DNA of 64,000 bases from Euryodendron excelsum. Lineage: Eukaryota > Streptophyta > Magnoliopsida > Ericales > Pentaphylacaceae. The notes beneath the pieces are model-generated. The model was not told the DNA's origin and did no database searches. It worked only from the letters and a program-made list of their open reading frames with translations. Numbering within the stretch: the first letter of the stretch is position 1; every line of letters starts with the position of its first letter. The stretch covers positions 36,673,683 to 36,737,682 of the forward strand of contig CM065377.1 of the NCBI GenBank assembly GCA_033060915.1, given 5' to 3'. Below, in pieces: positions 26,156 to 37,885 of the stretch. Both the position numbers and the translations under genes were made by a program.

Positions 26156-26900
26156 ATCTTCCTTGGCATATCATAGACTTTGTTCTAAGAAATAAAAGCA
26201 ATTTGATGATCAACATTACAATAGGATTCAACAACACATTCTTAAGTGAAAAAATACAGAATCTATGTCATTTGATGACCTTTCCAAACTTACTATAAAC
26301 ATTGTACATCCACATACCCACATAGACATATAGACACACACCCACTGATATATATATATACGTAAGAATAATCAATACAACCCAGATGCCATAGATTCGT
26401 AAAACAAGACATGCCCACCAAAATCAACTCAAGAAAATCAATCAAAAGCAAAGAAATTTTGACTCGCCTTCGGTCTCAAATTAGACCCATAATTGAACTT
26501 CCAATCCCTATAATATGGGAACGAAGGCGAACAGCTCCGACCCAGAAGATCCACACAATTCGAGGACAAGGACGACATCGATGACGAGTGAACGAGCCCA
26601 AAGCTACCCATCCCAGGGAACTCCCTAATAGTCCCTATGGTCAGGGGACCAACGGGTCATCGGGTCATTGAGGCCTCGCCACCATTGGAGGACAAATGCA
26701 AAGGCTGCAAGAGTCAGCAGAAGGACTGTGAGCATCAAGAGGAGCCTTGAAACGAAGCTCTATGACGAAGACAATGATGAAGAATAATTGGGTCTAAGAG
26801 ATGCGTATAGACCCGCCATTGGAAATCACAGTAAATGTGATGTTCGGCATGGTGGATGGCAAAGGAGGCGGCGACGCTGGTGGAGGGCGAAGTCAGCGGC
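24498..26900. other. Interior of CACTA element, origin unclear
   Basis: Mostly AT-rich, intron-like sequence. A possible further exon remnant lies near 25430-25550 on the minus strand (EAMRYLLFKGM region), which I cannot assign. Near 26530-26930 the DNA turns GC-rich with a (GA)n run, resembling a gene's 5' exon or UTR, and might be another captured segment. No intact frame was found. Confidence 0.4.
26125..26154 (+). repeat. Uninterrupted poly-G run of 30
   Basis: Thirty consecutive G bases follow CATTAAAT and precede AATCTT. Runs this long are rare in plant DNA. The run lies inside the CACTA element. Confidence 0.9.
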
Positions 26901-27254
26901 GGCCTAGTGGAGGGCGAAGGCAAACTTGCGAGAGAGAGAGAGAGAAAGAGTAGAGATCTAGGGCTTTCATCGAGAGAGGGAAAAAAGAGCGGGAAAGGAA
27001 ATTTTGATCCACCAAATGAAAGGACATCGTTTCGTTTAATATTTGCGACGGGATATAGCCGTCACAAAAGTCGTGGCAAATACTCACTTTTTGTGATAAA
27101 AAGATGGCCGTCGCAAAAATACCGTCATTAAAAGTAACCATTTGCGACAAGAGCTTGGCCGTCGCAAATACTAGTTTTTGTGACGGCAGTTGTGATAGGA
27201 AAATAACCGTCGCACATACTCCCGTCACCAAAAAATCTATTTCTAGTTGTGGAT

Positions 27255-30200
27255 CATCCATTTATCTTGCTTTGAGTTTTTCAAAAAGTACTAATTCTTT
27301 ATCTTTTTTTGTAAGTGAACCGTTGTTTACATTTACTTTATGCTATGTGAATATTTTAACTACCATAAATGCATGAATAGTGCAGGATGGATGTGTGTTG
27401 ATGAGCCCTTTCCTCCAATTTTGAAAATTTCACACACACGTGGCGCAAATCATAAAGCATTTGCATTCATACTTGCATTATCACCCATTACTACCCTCTA
27501 GTTAGAAAGGGGAATAGTAGAGTGGATGTCATCAAATGCAATGTCTGTTTCTTACCTAACGGCCTATCAATAGTTTCTCCGCTCGAATCACCAACCAAAG
27601 ATGGCGTGGTTCACCCTTTTGGGGGTAGACGCCAGAGGTTTGAAGATTTGAAAAATGGGCTTTTTTAGGAAGCATTAGTGAAACCCCAACCTCATGCTGC
27701 ATATAGCAGCCCTTGCATAGCCAAACCTCTGCTAGAATTAAGACACAAGTGTCAATTTCAAAAACCAAGGAAGAAAGGGCGACTGTCTTTACATTTCCTT
27801 ACTCATGTCTATTTAATTGCTTATTTACTACCATTATGTTGTCCTTGCATCGATATCCATTCCATGACAAGAGTTTCAAGAGACTCAAGTCATTGCATTT
27901 TCATGCATTCATCCAACCATAGAAAGAAAGGAACAAATCCAATCCCGTGCTAATCAAACCCACCTAAATTCCTAAGAGATTCCCATAACCCTAAGGACTC
28001 ATGTCATGAATAAGAAAATCATATCTTAAGAGAGGCTCAAATCTCTCTCTGTCCATAAAGATAGAATTACCAACCAAAAAGAAGCATCAACCAGCCCATA
28101 CTGACAAAGAAGCCACAAAGACCAAGCAAATTGTGTCATTTCAAGAGCTCAAGAGTAGTTTAGGAAACAATGTATTCCCACTCCCCCCCAATCCCATAAG
28201 AAGATAGGCAGTAAGTCCTATGAAAGAGTGTTCCCCCATCCCTTAATGTGTAATCGACGTCTATGTACAAAAATGATCAAAGTAAATAAAATCCTTCTTT
28301 CGTTTTTTCCCTTTGAATAAATGAATGAATGGATGAATGAATGCTACAGAAACATGTATTGTATTGCATACAGGGGTAAAATTCTACCTCTAAAATGGAC
28401 TCAGCATCATGTCTAGATCCTCTCAAAGATGACATCCATAGGGCATTCATTGCAAGAAACTATAAAATTCAAGCACTAACTTCATTCATTTTTATTAATT
28501 TTGGTTCCCCTCTTACCTCACAAAAATAAGAGGAGTTCCCTTTATTTTTCTAGGCAAAGAACACAACCAAACCTATGGATCCCTCTAACTTCTCACCGAG
28601 TTCACAACTCATACAAGGACAATCCCAGTTATTGAAGGAGGTAATAAAACTCAAGAAATGGATGACAAAACTAGGAATAAGGCTTTTCCTATTTTTGTCC
28701 CGTGTAGGCCTGACATACTTTAAAGAATAAGAGGACTTGACCATCGATCAACAAAAAGTTATCTCGTAACAGCAACCTCTGCGCCATGTCACGGCAATTT
28801 CAATCCTTCAAAACTCTTGTAACCATCCCAACTCAACATTCAATAAGAATTCAACCCCAAATCAGGAATGGGTGCATCAATCTATAGAAGAAGGCAAAAA
28901 AGAAAGGATTAAGTTTTCACCCTGTCAACTCCGAGCCATTAGCATCACAAGAATCATTGCATCTGAGCTCTTCTCACAACCTTTAAAGTCACTCGTCTAT
29001 AGATTACAATCCAATCTTCATTGATTAGAGGACTTCTTTGTTCTAAGAGGGTGAGGAGTTACTACTGCAGCTCTAATTTGTTAGAGGTTTCGAAAAAATC
29101 CAGAACTTGTTATCATGTTTTTTGATGTTAGAATTTTAATGGCTAATTGTCCTAAGTCAGAACTATGGACGACCTGATTCTTGGACTCACTGAGATACGT
29201 AGGCAGCCTAGGACCAATCCCTGGGTTTGGTCATGACAAAAGAAGAAAAATAGTATCCCTTAGAAATGATTTTCAAAATATTGCATGAGCTTGAAAGATT
29301 AATGAATCAAAGTTGACAGGATAAGGGGCATTTATTTCCACTATCCACAATATGATTCAATTCCATTAGAAAACCCTTTTGAGCCTATATTACAATTCTT
29401 TCAAAATGACCTACTAAGGATCACACCCCACACTGGGGTAGGATGATAAGTTCAAATCTCTAATGTAGACAATCGAAAGCTCTGATGGCTAAAAGTCCAA
29501 AATCAAGATGATATGAGGTCATCATTTCAACTACCCTTTTATAGTTAAGAAAATAACCATTGTTAAACCCTTTGAGCCATAAAAATTCTTTTACAAACCC
29601 TATCCAGAATCATCCCCCACAATGGGGCAACAATGGGATCAGTTAACTCGACCAACAGACTCAAGGGGCAATGAACGAGTCTTTCCATACAATGGAGCAT
29701 TCCTTAGCATAAATAAGGGTCAACAACAATTCACAAGAGGAACCTCTTGGTTGCCAAATTTTGTGAAGCTTTAAAGACTATGCAATTCAATTTGAAATGA
29801 GGAGAGGCAATCAATTTTTCTACCTTGAGAAAAAAAAAAAAAAAAGAGACATATTTATCCCTTGCAAGCCCATTGAGTCTATATTAATTCTTTCATGTAA
29901 ACCTCACCCGATGATCACGGCCCACACTGGGTCAATTTCAGAATATCAAAAGCTACACAAACAAAAACAAAACAAAAAAAATAAGAGAAAAGAGCAAAGT
30001 TCTTTCGTTCAGATCAAAATAGTTCAAAAGATCCTTATCCTAATTGGAGCAACAAAGGGCAAAAGAAAATTGGAAAAAAGAAAGGAGTAATTCAAAAGGT
30101 GATCATGTGTTCTAAAATAAAAACCTTTACATAAGAAACTTGAACCTCATTTACCCTTCATTTCTAAACCAATACTCTAGCCTACATTACGGTCCAAATT

Positions 30201-31142
30201 TAAGTCCTCTCTGATCAAAAAGAATTGCAAAGTCTAAAAAGTTTCTTTAGCATATAGGTAACTCAGAGGTGTTCGCGAGCTGGGGTATTGATCGGAAGAA
30301 GAGATCCCCAAAAATGATTCTTAGTAAAACAACCCCCTCAACAAAAAAAGTTTGAGCCTTTTACCCTTCCATTCTCAACCTTTAACCATAGTCTAAATTA
30401 TAGTATAAATTAAAGTACTCTTGGATTGATGATGTACATTTAGAATTAAGAGCTTTCAACTTATACACTAGGGGTAATTTCACTCATAATTACTCAAAGA
30501 CAGTGATCTTTACTCTTCACATGCATCAACATTTTGGGCCAAAATAGAGTCTTTTCTTTCACTACCCCTCACCTAACCATACATTACATTCCAAAGAAAG
30601 ACCACTTTGATCAACAATGATCCATTAATTCAAAAGCTCTCTCAGTCAAGGAGATCTTTAAACCCATGTCAAAAGAAAAAGAGGGGTCACCGTAACAATT
30701 TAGCTTTTTGAAATTTGTAAGACACAATACATGCCAAACAAGTGCCGGATAAAAAAATAAATAAATAAAATGATGATCAATCTTTTGCAAACTAGAGCTA
30801 TCATAGCAGTTCTTACTCTCGTGAAAGGAAGTCTTCTTATTAAAGCCATCAGACCATGGTATAATCTCTTTTATACCACAGATAATAGGGCAATGACTCA
30901 CCCTCGACCTCCCAATCAACTTTGAACAGCTTGATAAAACCTTTTCCAAACCATTAAACTAAGGTAACGTCTCCCCCTCAACATTCCATTTAACTTCAAA
31001 CCACTTGATCCATTCAAGAAAAATCGACCAAAGATGTTTAATCTTCCAGATATCAAAAACTTTTCTACAAAAACCTCACCCCCCTCCAAAAGCAAAATTA
31101 AGATGTTTGATTTTAGATAAGCTCAATCCCTCAGAAGATATG
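27255..31142. mobile_element. Non-coding retroelement-like sequence with degenerate repeats
   Basis: No gene is supported. From about 29340 to 30440 there are four loosely similar ~220-300-bp units built on a TTGAGCCTATATTA-like block, ATTCTTTCAAA and CACACTGGG(G/T). At 29161-29210 a copy of the GACCTGATTC...GAGATACGTAGGCAGCC block occurs, the same block found in the 3' part of the giant LTRs. I infer the internal or LTR remains of an old LTR retroelement. The end at 31142 is set by the solo LTR that follows, and the sequence resumes at 35281. Confidence 0.4.
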
Positions 31143-34100
31143 TGTAAACACCCTATTTTTGCCTACTTGGCAATCTCTGACCCAATCAGATTCAATTTTC
31201 AAGCATCACGACACATGTAAGCCCAAGACAGCTCTTTCAAACTCCAATCCAATCAGCTGGTTACTTCTTAGGCCCACAAAACCCAATTGAAACTAAAAAG
31301 ACCACATTGCCCCTAGGTATTCCGAGCAGCTTTTCGAGACCCGACAGACTTGAGAACTAACGCCATTCAGGTAACTTTCCGAGACCAAGTGGCCTCGAGA
31401 ACCAACACCATTCAGGTAGCTTCTCGACATTAGGCGATTTTAGGGACCAACACCTTATCAAATTCCAAACGGTTCACTTCTAGCGCCTGCTAGCCCGCCA
31501 ATGTAGAATATCCGTCATTTGATAGTTCTTAGAGACCAGGCATTCTCGGGGACCAACACCACCCTCATAGGTAGCTTTCTAAGACCAGGCGTTCTCATAA
31601 ACCAATACCACCCTATAGGTAGCTCTCTGAGATCAGGCGGTCTCAGGGACCAACACCGCACAAGTAGCTTTTCGAGACTGGGTGGTCTCGAAAACTGACA
31701 ACTAGGTCAACAGCGGTGCCTACTAGCCTAACTCGGTGAAAAATGACCAAACCTGCCCCTTGGGCCTTTAGGCACATCTTGAGAAAGTTTAAAATCTCTT
31801 AAGATGGTAAGTCCACCTTTCCAAAGTATTCCTAAGAAGTTAGGCGTACTCAACACGCCATACTATCCAATCCTGATCCCGTTTTGGTCAATTTCGGTCA
31901 AAATGACCATTTTACCCTTGAACACCCCACCACAGTATAAATCCCACCAAGCAATGAAAAACCCTTCTAGGACCATCCTTGAATGGTTCGACACACTTCA
32001 TATACAACTCCAATCCATTCTGACCTTTTTCAACCAACCCCGGTTAAAATGACCATTTTACCCCTAGTAGCCTAAATGCGCCCCGAAACTACACTGGCTC
32101 CGGATATCGAATGGCGGGTCTCATCGTACACCCTTGTTTGCCTAAGGTGAGCCCCATGATGCTAAACATTCTTGACTCAATGAAAGTCCCTTGGAGCATC
32201 TCACAAACGCTCCACTAGGATTGTCTTTTCTCCCGATTCCCTAATTATATCCCACCGTCAAATGACTTGAGAAATGCGCAAATCAAAGAATTCTCATAAG
32301 CTCGTCCATAGGTCTTTCCATCGATATAGCTCGATTGAATAGATTCCTTCCCGAAACCCCTAATCGCATGGCTTAAAAACTGCCACTTTCAATAACCCCT
32401 GGAGCGTCTCATAGACGCTCCGCTAAGGTTGTCTTTTTCTCCAATTCCCTGATTATAATGCACCATCAAACGACTTGAGAAATGCATAAATTAGGGAATT
32501 CCCCAAAGTATTTTCGGGGCACTTTCCATCAATACGGTCCTATCGAAAAGATCGCTTCCCGAAGGTCCCGATCACATGGCCCACAAACGGCTACTTTTGA
32601 ACACCCATGGAGTGTATCATAGACGCTCCGCAAAAGTGTGTTTTCGAGCACACTTTCTAAGACGATATCTCACTTGTCCGAACACCTTTCAAGCTCCTTG
32701 AAAATTCAAAATTCTTGAAAAACACTAGAGAAACATCGTGGACGCGACTAATTTCCCCGGATCTTTTTTGAATTGCACAATTATCGAGATAAAATTTAAA
32801 CAAACATTCCCAACGGTGGAGCGTATACTACATGCTCCCAGATTTTGATCAAATCAATCAAACTTCACTTAGCCCTTAAGATTTAGTTAGTACTGAGTGT
32901 GCCACGTGGCGTTCTGCTAGTGGAGCAATACTGGCGCATGTAGCACATGCGCCAGGGCAAAATTTGCCCAATCGCATGTACTACATGCACTAGTCCTCTC
33001 CAGCTTTGCCTATAAATACAGGCCTCCCCCTTTGCATATTCCAGAATCAAAATTGGTAGCAAAGCTCTGCAAAAACTGCTCCAGAACCTCAAATTCTTAT
33101 ATATATCTCACACTTCAAGCACTTAGGTTAGATTCCACCTCCCTCTAACCCATACACTACACCTATATAGCCTTCAATGCCATAAAAGATCTCATTCCAA
33201 ACCCTTCAAGCCTCTTCAAGGCTATTCAAGATCAAGCCAAGGCATCCATAGAGCTTTGAAAGTGTTTGGAGGCAAAAAGTTGTATTCTCTTTACATTTTT
33301 GCAATCCCTACTCCTCTCTTCTCCCTCCTAACCTATTTAGGCTATTCTCTATTTTAACCCCCATCTTCTACTCCCTTTTCTTGCATGCTTGAAACAAAGA
33401 AACTCTTAGTTCATACCTAGAGGAAAGTTTGTGAGAGCCACAGTGTAAGGAACTTCTCACAAACCTACTTTAAGATGATATGGCCTTAGAGCACCTTTCT
33501 ATTTGGTGAAGCCACTAGCCTTGTATGATTTCATGACCCCTTGCATATGGTTATCTTGTTCATGTTTTGCATGTTTGGCTTTGTTTTCATGTTCACAACC
33601 ATTTTTCCAAAACCTTCACTATCTCTTTTCTATATCTCCATATTCAAAGGATTCCCTAAAAATGGTGCTAGAGTTGGTTCCTTGAAACCTAGGTTAAACC
33701 CTTAATTTTCACACATTAGAAAACCCTCTTTAAGTCCCTTGACTTTATTTTGCAACCCTACATTCCATGGCTCTTCAAAATTACACTAAAATGGCTTTCA
33801 AACCCTCTTCTTTTATGTTGATTTTTAAGGACTTTACTCTCTTGAACTTTGCGGTTGAAATGGTCCCTTGGAACCCTCTCTTAAGTGGTCTCCTCGTTAT
33901 CTTGACCATATAAACCCTAGTTCATTAAAGTTGGCTCTATTCTCTTCAAAAATGGCTTTCAAAACAATTCCGTTCAAAAATGGCTCTCAAGTGGCACTCT
34001 CTTTAATTGGCATAAAAACGATTTCCCTAAACCATTATTGTCACCTTAATTTTTAGAAGTTTTGCTCTTTTGAATATTGTGGTTGGAATGGTCCCATAGA

Positions 34101-35275
34101 GTCCTCTTTGGAGTAATTTCCTTCAAATCAACCATATGAACCCACATTTTTTAGAGTGGACTTCAACCTCTTAAAAGTGATTTTTCAAAACCTCCTTTAC
34201 AAAATCAATTTTCAAAGGATCACTCTCTTTAATTTTCAAGTCTTCAAAACTCTCTATTCAATGTTGATTTTCACAAATTTTGCTCTCTTAAGTTTATGAG
34301 TGAAATGGTTCCAAGGTAACCCTCTCTTGAGTGGTTTCCAAATATCAACCATAAGACCCCAACACTCACTTGAGTGGTTTTCATAAAATGGTTTTCAAGA
34401 TCTCTTTTCTCAAAGATCACAAAGTGTCTTCAAAGCTTTTCAAAGACCTCAATGTATCTTCAAAGTTTCCAAAGGTCCTAATGTGCCAATTTTTCAAAAC
34501 TAGACCCCCAATGTATCTTCAAAACTTTCCAATGGCCTCAATGTGCCACTTTTCTATCGAGCCCTTGTCCAAACTATGAATGACCTGATTCTCACCAAAT
34601 GAGACACGTAGGCAACCTAAAATGGTATGGTCATAACCTTTATTTCAACCCAAGTCCCCTTTTCAAAACTTTCTATCCATTCAAGATTCCTATTTCAATC
34701 CTTTCAAAACTTTCTATTTTCAAACATTTTTTTCAAAACTTGCATTATGCATCATTCATCCAAAAAGTGATGACCGAACCCCGTTTTCAAAACCCTAAAG
34801 TGGATATCAAGTGGATAATAGTAACTGGTTATTCTAGTGAGTGAATTAAGGGTTATTAAACATGTAGGTATCGAAAGGACGGGGTAGGGTGATGATTTTA
34901 GGATATCTTCCCTACACATAACCAACCCCCGGACCATAGATTTTTGTTTTCAAAAGACCAGAATGGAATTATTTTCAAAAAGAGCTTAAAACTTTCTAAA
35001 AGTTGCCAAACAACTTATTTTCTTAAAAACCTTCTCTTAAGGAAGTTTTTCAAAATCCCAAATTTAATTTTCGGATTATACTTAGTTTTAGGTGGCCTAA
35101 CTCATCTTAATCAAGTTAGGTAGCAATTCCAAACTTTTTCTAAAAAGCCCTTAATCAAATCAATTTCAAGTTCAAATCTAGTTGCACTCGCCCTTTTAAG
35201 GGGACAAGTTCTAACGAGAGAGCACTGTGCTTTTTCCCGAGCCGAAAGAACTTGGTTAAAAACTGGGATTCGACA
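31143..35275 (+). mobile_element. Solo giant LTR, 4133 bp, with TSD ATATG
   Basis: Starts TGTAAACACCC, ends GGGATTCGACA and is flanked by a perfect 5-bp duplication ATATG (31138-31142 and 35276-35280). The two matching pentamers directly abutting a single LTR show a solo LTR produced by LTR-LTR recombination. Landmarks are a hairpin array (31325-31700), TAAAATGACCATTTTA blocks (about 31895 and 32045), four GGAGCG/CGCTCC palindromes (32192, 32401, 32609 and 32818), paired GCGCATGT palindromes (32932 and 32971), a TATA box (33011-33020) and the GACACGTAGGCA block (34571-34620). No open frame of note. Confidence 0.85.
33011..33020 (+). promoter_or_regulatory. TATA box of solo giant LTR
   Basis: TATAAATACA, preceded by GCC and followed by GGCCTCCCCC. 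The same core and flanks occur in the second solo LTR at 41901-41910, which supports it as the LTR's U3 promoter and fixes orientation as plus. Confidence 0.65.
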
Positions 35276-35280
35276 ATATG

Positions 35281-36249
35281 CCAACAAAAATCCTGTCATC
35301 CCAAGCAAAAGTAAAAGTAAAAACTTAACAACCAAGCGAACAACAAGCATTCCAATCTCAAGTGATCTCGACCAAAGACGAGCAAATGTCGTCTCCTTCA
35401 AGCTTCAAGATAAAAGAACTACAACCACAGAATAGTATCTCGTGACTCCTCAGGCTCGACTCATCTCCAGAGCTTCAACAAAGTAAAGGTATAATTCTTA
35501 CCAAATCAAATCAAAATATTTCAAAAGAGAAACTCTTGCTTTCTTTCAAAACTCAAAATTACTTTTCAGGATCAAAAGTTTTCAAAGCTTTTTCTACAAA
35601 AAGTTTGAACTTTCGATTCCAACTCTATTTCGAAAGCTAAAGCTCTTGCTCTCTTTCAAAGTTAAAAACATTTCCAAGTTCAACAGTTTGCAAAACCTTT
35701 GGTACAAAAAGTTTCAATGCCAATTTCAAAATCAATGAAAGCTCTTGCTCTTTTTTTTTTTGCCAAATTCAAAATCAATTTTGAAGCTCAAAATTTTTTG
35801 AAAACTTCTTCTACAAAAAGTTACAATTCTAATTTCAAAATCAATTCCAAAAGATGAAAGCTCTTGCTTTCTTTCAAATTCCAAATCATTTTCAACTTCA
35901 AAAGTTTTCAAAACTCTTTCCATAAAAAGTTTCAAAATCAAAAGCTCTTGCTTTCTACCAAATTCCTAATCAATTTTCAAGTTCAAAAGCTTTCATAGCT
36001 TTTATACAAAAAGTTTCACTTTCAAATATCAATTTTGAAAGCAAAAGCGCTTGCCTTCTTTCAAATTTAAAAATATTTTCAAATTCAAAATTTTCCAAAA
36101 AGATTCAAAATTCAAATCAAAAAGAATTTTTCTAAACTCTTTTCTTCGAAAAAGGTTTCAAGTTTCAAACTAAAATGAATTCCTAAACACTTTCTTCCAA
36201 AAAGTGCTAAGTTTCAAATTAAAGCAAGTTTTTCTAAGCATATTTATTC

Positions 36250-36293
<44 letters not shown>

Positions 36294-36939
36294 TTGTGTA
36301 TTTTAGGTTTCTCAAACTTTTTCCTTCAAAAGCTCCGTTTTCAAAACAAAAGTTCAATATTTTCAAACTTTTCACCCTAAAAAGTCTCACCTCTAAAAAC
36401 GTTTTTACGTTTCCCGAGCTCTTTCCTTCAAAAACTCTGTTTTCAAAACAAAAGTTCAAGGTTTGCAAAATTTTAACCTTAAAAAGTCTCGCTTTTAAAA
36501 ATACTTTTAGGTTTCCCGAGAGTTTTCCTTTAAAAACTCTATTTTCAAAAAAAATATCGGGTTTTTTGAACTTTCACCTCAAAAAGTTCCGTTTCATAAA
36601 AGGTCTTTCTTTCTCAAAAGTTTCATTTCAAAATACTAGGTTTTCAAACTTTCTTCCTCAAAAGTTTCATTTTAAAATTCTAGATTTTTAAACTTTCACC
36701 TCAAAAACTTTTGTTTCGAAATTCTAGTTTTTCAAACTTTTTCCTCAAAAGTTTCTTTTCAAAATTCTAGATTTTCAAACTTTATCCTCAAAACTTTCGT
36801 TTCAAAATTCTAAGTTTTCAAATTCCAAACCTTAAAAACTAAACCATCAAAGTCTCTCCAATTGCCTCGCGGTCAACATGAGACCCTCACTTTATCATTT
36901 TCTGCCTTCGACAAGCAAAGACAAAAAAAGATGAGTAAC
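35281..36939. repeat. Three-tier minisatellite block upstream of a giant LTR
   Basis: After about 240 bp of unique sequence, ~95-bp units built on AAAGCTCTTGCTTTCTTTC and TACAAAAAGTTTCAA run from about 35520 to 36230. A (GA)n run of about 34 bases lies at 36257-36290. Then ~117-bp units with TTTTCAAAACAAAAGTTCAA follow (36300-36540), and ~55-bp units with CTCAAAAGTTTC and TTTCAAAATTCTAG (36550-36840). A purine tract (ACAAAAAAAGATGAG) precedes the LTR start at 36940 and could be a polypurine tract. I infer the internal region of a non-autonomous LTR element. No coding sequence. Confidence 0.65.
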
Positions 36940-37885
36940 TATAAGCATCCCATTTTTGCCTGCTCAACAATCTCTAGTCCAAACCAATTCTCCAGTAAAA
37001 TGTCATAACACTATGAAGTCCACACTGGCTTTTCAAAACTCCAATCAAGTCAAAACGGTTGCTTCTGGGACCCGAGGGCCCCACCTAAGCAAAAACAACA
37101 AAAATGCCCTTAGACACTCTAGGCGCTTTTCGAGACCAAATGGTCTCCGAAACCAAAGTCACAAACAAGCAACTTTTTGAGACTGGACGGTCACCGAAAC
37201 TAATGCCATAAACAGGTAGTTTTTCTATGACAGGGTGGTCTCTGAAACCAATGCCACAAATAGGTAGCTTTTTGAGATTGACCTGTCTCTAAAACGAACG
37301 TCACAAACAGGCAGCTTTCCGAGACCGAGCAATCTCTGAAACCAAAGCCAAACCTTAAACGGTTCACTTCTGATGCCTGCTGGCTCGCTAATGTAAAATG
37401 CCTGTTATGCCCTTGTGCATCAGACAGCTTCCCGAGATCAGACAATCACTAAAACCAACACTAAACCACTGGAGTGGCAAGAAATCACTCACAACAGGTC
37501 AACACGGATACGCCATAAACAACCTAGTGTCACCGAACCAAACACACCTCTTGACTGTGGCATGTTTACCAAAGGGCGAGATACCTTTGAAAACCAACTC
37601 GTCATAACCGTCGGAGTAATGAGAACACTCGTAAACCCAGGTCAACACCGGTGCCTAATAGCTCGACACGATAAAAATTGACCAACCCGGCACGTTTTTA
37701 AGAAAGTACTAAGTCCTCAAGATGGTAGGTCCACCTTTTCATGACTGTCCCTAGATAGTCCGGCATGTTCAATATGCAATTCTAGCTGACTCCAGACCCA
37801 TTCCGGTGATACCCGGCCAAAATGACCATTTTACTCTAGGTGCTTCGGCACATCTTCAGGAAATTACTAAATCCTGAAGACGATA
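36940..37885 (+). mobile_element. Giant-LTR copy, 5' part, truncated by insertion
   Basis: Begins TATAAGCATCCC (a one-base change from the family start) and continues through the hairpin array (about 37120-37460) and one full TCAAAATGACC-type unit. It stops inside the second such unit at CGATA, where an element beginning TGTCACACCCC starts. Because a minisatellite internal region and a purine tract precede it, it may be the 3' LTR of that element. The remainder was not found directly after the insertion. Confidence 0.65.

Larger units (their letters stand above)
23295..27251. mobile_element. Non-autonomous CACTA (En/Spm) transposon, 3957 bp
   Basis: The left end reads CACTACTAAAAATCAGAC and the right end, in reverse complement, CACAACTAGAAATAGAT. 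Both run into a TTTTTG(G)TGACGG block, giving about 30-bp imperfect terminal inverted repeats. A 3-bp target duplication, GAT, lies at 23292-23294 and 27252-27254, as is typical for CACTA elements. Subterminal regions (23317-23700 and 27035-27235) carry many direct and inverted GCCGTCGCAAA-type units, the presumed transposase-binding sites. No transposase frame is present, so mobilisation would have needed a partner. The interior carries a piece of a host guanylate-binding-protein gene and a 30-base poly-G run. Confidence 0.88.

Noticed and set aside
36296..36691. 131-residue frame rich in FSK/LFSK repeats
   Set aside because: The repeats follow the underlying minisatellite units, so the frame is a by-product.
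22935..36939. Single intact element with 17622-22934 as 5' LTR and 36940 as 3' LTR
   Set aside because: There is no primer-binding site after 22934, and a near-match target duplication directly flanks that LTR, so a solo LTR is at least as likely. The 3' LTR is truncated, so the pairing cannot be shown.
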